Source of the DNA: DASUPK01 sp963795665
Lineage (GTDB): Bacteria > Actinomycetota > Thermoleophilia > Solirubrobacterales > 70-9
NCBI GenBank assembly: GCA_963795665.1
Contig: CAWCIP010000005.1
Span: 310,001-374,000 of the forward strand
Reading direction: 5' to 3'
DNA length: 64,000 nucleotides
Under the pieces are notes generated by a model, which worked only from the letters and a program-made list of their open reading frames with translations, did no database searches and was not told where the DNA came from. The first letter of the stretch is position 1; the number at the start of each line of letters is the position of its first letter. Below are positions 59,598-64,000 of the stretch, in pieces. Made by a program: the position numbers and the translations under genes.

Positions 59598-61143
59598 TGA
59601 GCCCGCTGCCCGCCGGGCCGACGAGCGTGCCGGTGCCGTCGCTGGCGCTGGTGATCCTGGACGGCTTCGGCCTCGCCCCCGACGGCCCCGGAAACGCGAT
59701 CTCGCAGGCGAACACGCCGGTCTTCGACGAGCTCTGGGCCGGCTATCCGCATACGGAGCTCTCCACCTCGGGCCGCGACGTCGGGCTCCCCGACGGGCAG
59801 ATGGGGAACTCCGAGGTCGGCCATCTCAACCTTGGCGCCGGGGCGGTCGTCAAGCAGGACCTCGCCCGGATCGACGACTCGATCGCGGACGGGAGCTTCT
59901 TCGAGAACGCGGCGCTGCGCGCAGCCTGCGGCTCCGCGCGCGAGTCCCGGCGCGGCCGGCTTCACGCGATCGCCCTGGTCTCCGACGGCGGCGTCCACTC
60001 GGGCTGGGAGCACATCGAGGCGATCATCGAGCTGGCGGGGGAGGAGGGGGTCTCGGACCTGATGCTCCACGTCCTCACCGACGGCAGGGACACCCTTCCG
60101 CACAACGGCGCCGGCTACGTCGAGGAGGTCGAGCGCTGGCTCCGCCACACGGGCAGGATCGCCACGGTGGGCGGCCGGTACTGGGGCATGGACCGGGATA
60201 GGCGCTGGGACCGGACGAAGAAGGCCTACGACGCGATCGTCCACGCCGAGGGGCCGCGCGCCGACTCGGCCGTGCAGGCGATCCGGGACTCGTATGAGCG
60301 GGACGTCACCGACGAGTTCATCGAGCCGACGGTGATCGGCGACTACGACGGCGCCGAACCCGACGAGCCGTTCGTCTTCGTCAACTTCCGCCCCGACCGG
60401 GCCAGGCAGATGACCCGGGCCCTCGGCGAGCCGGACTTCGACGAGTTCGACCGCGGCGGCGCGGGCGCCTTCGAGTTGACGACGATGACCGAGTACCACC
60501 ACGGCTGGCCCTACCCGGTCGCCTTCCCGCCGCGCGAGCCCGAGACCACGCTCGCCCAGGTGATCGCCGATCAGGGCGAACGCCAGCTCCACGTGGCGGA
60601 GACCGAGAAGTACGCGCACGTCACCTACTTCTTCAACGGGGGGCGAGAGGAGGAGTGGCCCGGGGAGGAGCACTTCCTTGCCGACTCGCCCTCGCGACGT
60701 CCCCACCTATGACCACAAGCCCGAGATGAGCGCCGCCGCGGCCGCTCGCCTGTTCACCGAGCACTGGAGCGCGGACGGCTACCGCTTCGGGATCATCAAC
60801 TTCGCCAACCCGGACATGGTCGGCCACACAGGCGTCATCCCCGCGGCCGTCGCAGCGGTCGAGGAGGTGGACGGCCGTCTCGGCGAGGTCGTCTCCGCGG
60901 TCCACGCCAAGGGCGGCGCGCTGATCATCACCGCCGACCACGGCAACTGCGAGCAGATGCTGGAGCCCGACGGCTCGCCCAACACCGCCCACTCGACAAA
61001 CCCGGTGCCGGCGATCGTGACCGCCTCGGGCATCGAGCTGCGCGAGCGGCGGGATCCTGGCCGACGTTGCGCCGACCGCCCTCGACCTGCTCGGCATCCC
61101 CCAGCCGGAGGCGATGACGGGGCAGAGCCTGCGCGTTCCCTAG
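59597..61143 (+). CDS. gpmI: 2,3-bisphosphoglycerate-independent phosphoglycerate mutase (two frameshifts)
   Basis: LALVILDGFGLAPDGPGNAI, GLPDGQMGNSEVGHLNLGAG (catalytic Ser), LVSDGGVHSGWEHIEAII, TDGRDTLPHNGAGYVEEVER, VNFRPDRARQMTRAL in the first frame; after a break near 60690, PTYDHKPEMSAAAAARLFTE and IITADHGNCEQMLEPDGSPN (metal site); after another near 61050, LADVAPTALDLLGIPQPEAM and the stop at 61141. About 515 residues, the normal size. Needs Mn2+. Follows tpiA directly. Confidence 0.92.
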
Positions 61144-61161
61144 CGGCCGTAGGCTTGGCCG

Positions 61162-62361
61162 GTGAGGCAGGACCCGGCCAGGCTCCGGTTCGAGATCCAG
61201 GCCCGCGACGGCGATGCCCGCGCAGGCCTGATTGCGGTGGCGCACGGGGAAGTGGCGACACCGGCGTTCATCCCGCTGGCGACCAAGGCCAGCGTCCGCG
61301 GGCTCTCGTCGTCCGAGGTCGCCGAGCTCGGCTACGAGATGGTGCTCGGCAACACCTTCCACCTGCACCTCGCCCCCGGCGAGGAGCTGATCGCGGCTCG
61401 TGGCGGGCTGCACAGGTTCATGGGCTGGGAGCGGCCGATCATCACCGACTCGGGCGGCTTCCAGGTCTTCTCGCTGGCGCACGGCGGCGTCGCCGACGAG
61501 ATCAAGGGCCGACGCGGAAACATGGCGGGTGGCGCGAAGGTCGAGATCTCGGAGGAGGGGGTGGCATTCCAGTCGCTGCTCGACGGCTCGAACCGCTTCC
61601 TCGGCCCCGAGGAGTCGATGCGGATCCAGCGGGCGCTCGGCTCCGACATCGCCCTCACCTTCGACGAGTGCACGCCGGCCCACGCCGACCGCGACTACAC
61701 GGCGCGCTCGACCGAGCGCACCGATCGCTGGCTCGGCCGCTGCCTCGAGTGGCACGACCGCGAGGGGCCGGCCGACCAGGCGGTCTTCGGCATCGTCCAG
61801 GGCGGCGTCCACGAGGATCTGCGCCGGGACTCGGCGGAGCGAACCGCCGCCGCCTCGATCGACGGGATCGCGATCGGCGGCACGCTCGGCCGCGAGAAGG
61901 AGGAGATGCACGGCGTGCTCGGATTCACCGTGCCGCTGCTGCCGGAGGAGGCTCCTCGCCACCTGCTGGGCATCGGCGAGGTCGACGATCTGCTGGCCGG
62001 CATCGGGATGGGCATCGACCTGTTCGACTGCGCGATCCCGACGCGCCTGGCCAGGCACGGGACCGCCCTCGCCCCGGAGCCCGGGAGCCGCTTCCGCGTC
62101 GATCTGACCAAGGCGTCCTACGCCGAGGACGACGCGCCGGTCGTCGAGGGGTGCGGCTGCGAGGCCTGCTCACGCCACACGCGCGCATACCTCCACTACC
62201 TGGCGCGCAACAAGGACCTGACCGGGACCCGGCTTCTCACCCTCCACAACCTGAGCTACATGGAGCGCCTGGTCGCCGGCGCGCGGGGGGCGATCGAGGG
62301 AGGTCGCTTCGCCGACTACTCGACCGCCGTGCTCGGCGGCGCGGTCCCCTGGGCCGCCTGA
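61162..62361 (+). CDS. tgt: Queuine tRNA-ribosyltransferase
   Basis: 399 residues. ATPAFIPLATKASVRGLSSS, IITDSGGFQVFSL (catalytic Asp), VFGIVQGGVHEDLRRDSAER, DLFDCAIPTRLARHGTAL and the zinc site CGCEACSRHTRAYLHYLARN with His in LLTLHN. Exchanges guanine-34 of GUN-tRNAs for a queuosine precursor. TAGGCT (61150-61155) is 6 nt before the GTG. Follows gpmI by 18 nt. Confidence 0.95.
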   Translation: MRQDPARLRFEIQARDGDARAGLIAVAHGEVATPAFIPLATKASVRGLSSSEVAELGYEMVLGNTFHLHLAPGEELIAARGGLHRFMGWERPIITDSGGFQVFSLAHGGVADEIKGRRGNMAGGAKVEISEEGVAFQSLLDGSNRFLGPEESMRIQRALGSDIALTFDECTPAHADRDYTARSTERTDRWLGRCLEWHDREGPADQAVFGIVQGGVHEDLRRDSAERTAAASIDGIAIGGTLGREKEEMHGVLGFTVPLLPEEAPRHLLGIGEVDDLLAGIGMGIDLFDCAIPTRLARHGTALAPEPGSRFRVDLTKASYAEDDAPVVEGCGCEACSRHTRAYLHYLARNKDLTGTRLLTLHNLSYMERLVAGARGAIEGGRFADYSTAVLGGAVPWAA

Positions 62362-62394
62362 ACTGCGACATTTCGGTCGCCTAGACTCGCCCGC

Positions 62395-62529
62395 GTGAAG
62401 GGCGTCGTCAAGCAGCAGCCGGCCTGTCGCCACTGCGGGGCGACCCTCGAGCATTCGATCTCGAAGTGCCCGAGGTGCGGGCGGCGCTCGCTGCTCTCGC
62501 TGATCCTGCCGCGCGGCCCGCGGACCTGA
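62395..62529 (+). CDS. Tiny zinc-ribbon protein
   Basis: 44 residues from GTG 62395, below usual gene-calling size. Two CxxC knuckles (PACRHCGATLE and ISKCPRCGRRS) form a zinc ribbon, ending in a short hydrophobic, basic tail (LLSLILPRGPRT). A clear -10 TAGACT (62382-62387) sits 7 nt before the start, which supports real, leaderless expression. Function unknown; ribosome- or RNA polymerase-associated roles are typical for such ribbons. Confidence 0.65.
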   Translation: MKGVVKQQPACRHCGATLEHSISKCPRCGRRSLLSLILPRGPRT

Positions 62530-62566
62530 GCGGCTTCGCCATCAGATCGCGGCCTGGTGGGGGCCG

Positions 62567-63761
62567 CTACTTCGTGTTGTCGTCGACGACCTGCTTGAGG
62601 GCGTCGATCTGGTCGTTCACGTTCTGCTTGACGACCTGATCCAAGTTGATCTTGCCCCCGTTGCTGCTCGAGGCGAGGACGACGATGGCCGCCACCACCG
62701 CGGCGAGCAGGAGGATCGCGATCAGGGCGAGCAGGTTGCGAGCGACCGTCGGGGCCCTACGGCGTCGCGGGGGCGCGGCCTGGCGCTGGCGCGGCTGGAC
62801 CGGACGGCGCTGCGCACGCCTCTGTGTGCGCGTGCGGGGCATGTGGCGCGTATCGGCGGTCGGGGTGTCGCCGCCGAGGACCCGGGTCTGGGCCGTGGCG
62901 GCGGGCGAGACGCCCGTCAGGCCGCGCCGCAGTGCGTCCGCCAGCTCGCCGGCGGCCGCAAACCGGCGGGCGGGGTCCGAGTCGAGTGCGACCAGGACGG
63001 CGTCCCCGACCGCCTGGGGGACGTCGTCGCTGTACGAGCTTGGGTGGAGCGGCTGCTCCGACTGCTGGCGGACCGCCAGCTCCGCCAGGGACGCGCCCTC
63101 ATAGGGCAGCCGCCCGGCGAGGAACTGGTAGAGCACGACCCCGAGCGAGTAGACGTCCGAGGACGGGGTTGGCCTCCTCGCCGCGCGCCTGCTCGGGTGC
63201 CAGATAGGCGGCCGTCCCGACCACGGACCCCACCTGGGTGATGCGGGTTTGCTCGCTGGCGCGCGCGATGCCGAAGTCCGCCAGCTTCACGGTCATGTCG
63301 CCGCCGCCGGCGGGACCGCCGATGATCATCAGGTTGCCCGGCTTGACGTCGCGGTGGATGATCCCGTGGCGGTGCGCGTAGTCGAGGCCGGCGCACGCTT
63401 GCACGCCGATCTCCACGGCGGTCTCAGGATCGAGCTTGCCCTCGGCCTGCAGCAGCTGGGCACCGGAGCGGCCGCGCACGTACTCCATGACGATGTAGTA
63501 CTGACCGCCGTCGTTGCCGGTGTCGTAGACCTGGACGATGTTGGGGTGGACGAGCTTCGCGACCGCCAGCGCCTCGCGGCGGAATCGGGCGACGAAGCGA
63601 TCGTCGTCGGAGAGGTGCTCCGCCAGGATCTTCACCGCGACCGTCCTCTCGAGGATCGTGTCGGTGGCCCGGAAGACACTCGACATCCCGCCAGATCCAA
63701 GGCGGTCCTCGATCCGGTAGCGATCGGAGATCAGCTCGCCCTTCGGGCTGCGCGGGCTCAT
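62567..63761 (-). CDS. PknB-type Ser/Thr protein kinase (one frameshift)
   Basis: Start ATG 63761. RYRIEDRLGSGGMSSVFRAT (Gly loop), TVAVKILAEHL (ATP Lys), GIIHRDVKPGNLMI (catalytic loop), VKLADFGIAR (DFG) and GTAAYLAPEQARGE (P+1 loop). After a 1-base shift near 63160 it continues with VVLYQFLAGRLPYEGASLAE. C-terminus: basic linker, one membrane helix (LLALIAILLLAAVVAAIVVL) and a 30-residue external stub with no PASTA domains. Cytoplasmic kinase acting on cell-wall or division proteins is likely. The start overlaps the stop of the upstream gene (ATGA). Confidence 0.87.
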
Positions 63762-64000
63762 AGTCCTCCCGGTCCGATCCCGCCCGAGCCGCCCGGGGTG
63801 GTGCTGGGCGAAGTCTGGGTCTGGGTGGTGGTCGTCGCCTGTGTCTGCGTCGGGGTGGTCGTGGTGGTGGGGTGCGTCCGCGTCGTGGTCGTCGTCGACT
63901 CGGTGGTCGACGGGGTGCTGGTCGTCGTCTCGGAGGTGGTGGTCCGGCCCTGGCACTGGCTCGGGTCGCCGAGCAGGATCTTCAGTTGGTTGGCGCCGTT
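63758..64000 (-). CDS. C-terminal end of an unknown protein with a Thr-rich tail, partial
   Basis: Only the last 80 residues are inside the window: ANQLKILLGDPSQCQGRTTT, then a low-complexity Thr/Ser/Pro tail (STTESTTTTTRTHPTTTTTP) ending GGSGGIGPGGL. Such tails are common on secreted or wall-spanning proteins. The stop overlaps the kinase ATG by 4 nt. PknB genes are often preceded by PBP, FtsW or FHA genes; which one this is cannot be told from the fragment. Confidence 0.6.
   Translation of the reverse strand, partial: NGANQLKILLGDPSQCQGRTTTSETTTSTPSTTESTTTTTRTHPTTTTTPTQTQATTTTQTQTSPSTTPGGSGGIGPGGL

Noticed and set aside
1..64000. CRISPR arrays, insertion sequences, rRNA or tRNA genes
   Set aside because: I saw no repeat-spacer pattern, no transposase motif, no terminal repeats around a gene, and no cloverleaf-like sequence; a tRNA could still be missed by eye.
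63758..64000. The Thr-rich region as a non-coding low-complexity repeat
   Set aside because: It is in frame with non-repetitive coding sequence and its stop overlaps the kinase start as ATGA, so it is a protein tail.

Overview
The window is GC-rich (roughly 70% by eye) chromosomal DNA of a free-living actinobacterium. Several traits support this: GTG/TTG starts, many start codons 6-12 nt after a TANNNT -10 box with no Shine-Dalgarno, Streptomyces-like phosphate boxes built on 11-nt repeats, and a mycothiol-type arsenate reductase. Thermoleophilia/Solirubrobacterales is my best guess, by inference only. About 14 genes, including essential ones (tpiA, gpmI, pstB, pstC), carry 1-base frameshifts, mostly in or next to G/C runs. 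These look like sequence errors in a draft or metagenomic assembly, so I annotate them as CDS and flag them.

Layout. 1-11 kb: housekeeping and accessory genes (GH15 fragment, HAD phosphatase, lipoate ligase-like protein, two crotonases, YjbQ, DMT exporter, HD hydrolase, an AbiEi/DUF559 putative nuclease, M23 peptidase, uppP, CDF metal exporter). 11-20 kb: a phosphate-starvation locus with an orphan PhoP-type regulator, a PstS paralogue, a DNA-binding-only regulator, pstS-pstC-pstA-pstB-phoU and a pyruvate kinase-like gene. The intergenic spaces contain PHO-box ladders, a structured pstS leader, and a PHO box followed by an intrinsic terminator on the opposite strand. 20-22.7 kb: YbhN-like membrane protein, TIM-barrel isomerase, UspA. 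22.7-29 kb: an arsenic island (acr3, arsJ, arsenic-type gap, arsC, then arsR, arsM and an R2-like diiron oxidase) with a clear arsR promoter/operator.

29-40 kb: a polyphosphate and glycolipid island: ppx, CHAD protein, GH31, a PHP-glycosyltransferase fusion behind a PHO box, ppk1, DUF47 PhoU-like protein, DUF6328 membrane protein and an MGDG-synthase-like glycosyltransferase. 40-45 kb: DMT protein, polysaccharide deacetylase, NDP-sugar epimerase with a membrane tail, DegT aminotransferase with a putative PHO box, and a SpoT-like HD protein. 45-48 kb: TadE-like genes and a large TadG/VanY/lytic-transglycosylase fusion. 48-51.5 kb: amino-acid-type binding lipoprotein, MaoC, cupredoxin, crotonase. 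51.5-62.5 kb: uvrC-rapZ, an ABC exporter, gap-pgk-tpiA-gpmI, tgt and a tiny zinc-ribbon gene. 62.5-64 kb: a PknB-type kinase and the Thr-rich tail of another protein.

Main idea: one phosphate-scarcity programme seems to be spread over 11-44 kb. It covers uptake (pst), polyphosphate synthesis, binding and breakdown (ppk, CHAD, ppx), and possible phosphate-free glycolipid or glycan synthesis (PHP-GT, MGDG-type GT, DegT/epimerase). It is linked by TTCAC/TTTAC/GTAAC units spaced exactly 11 nt apart.
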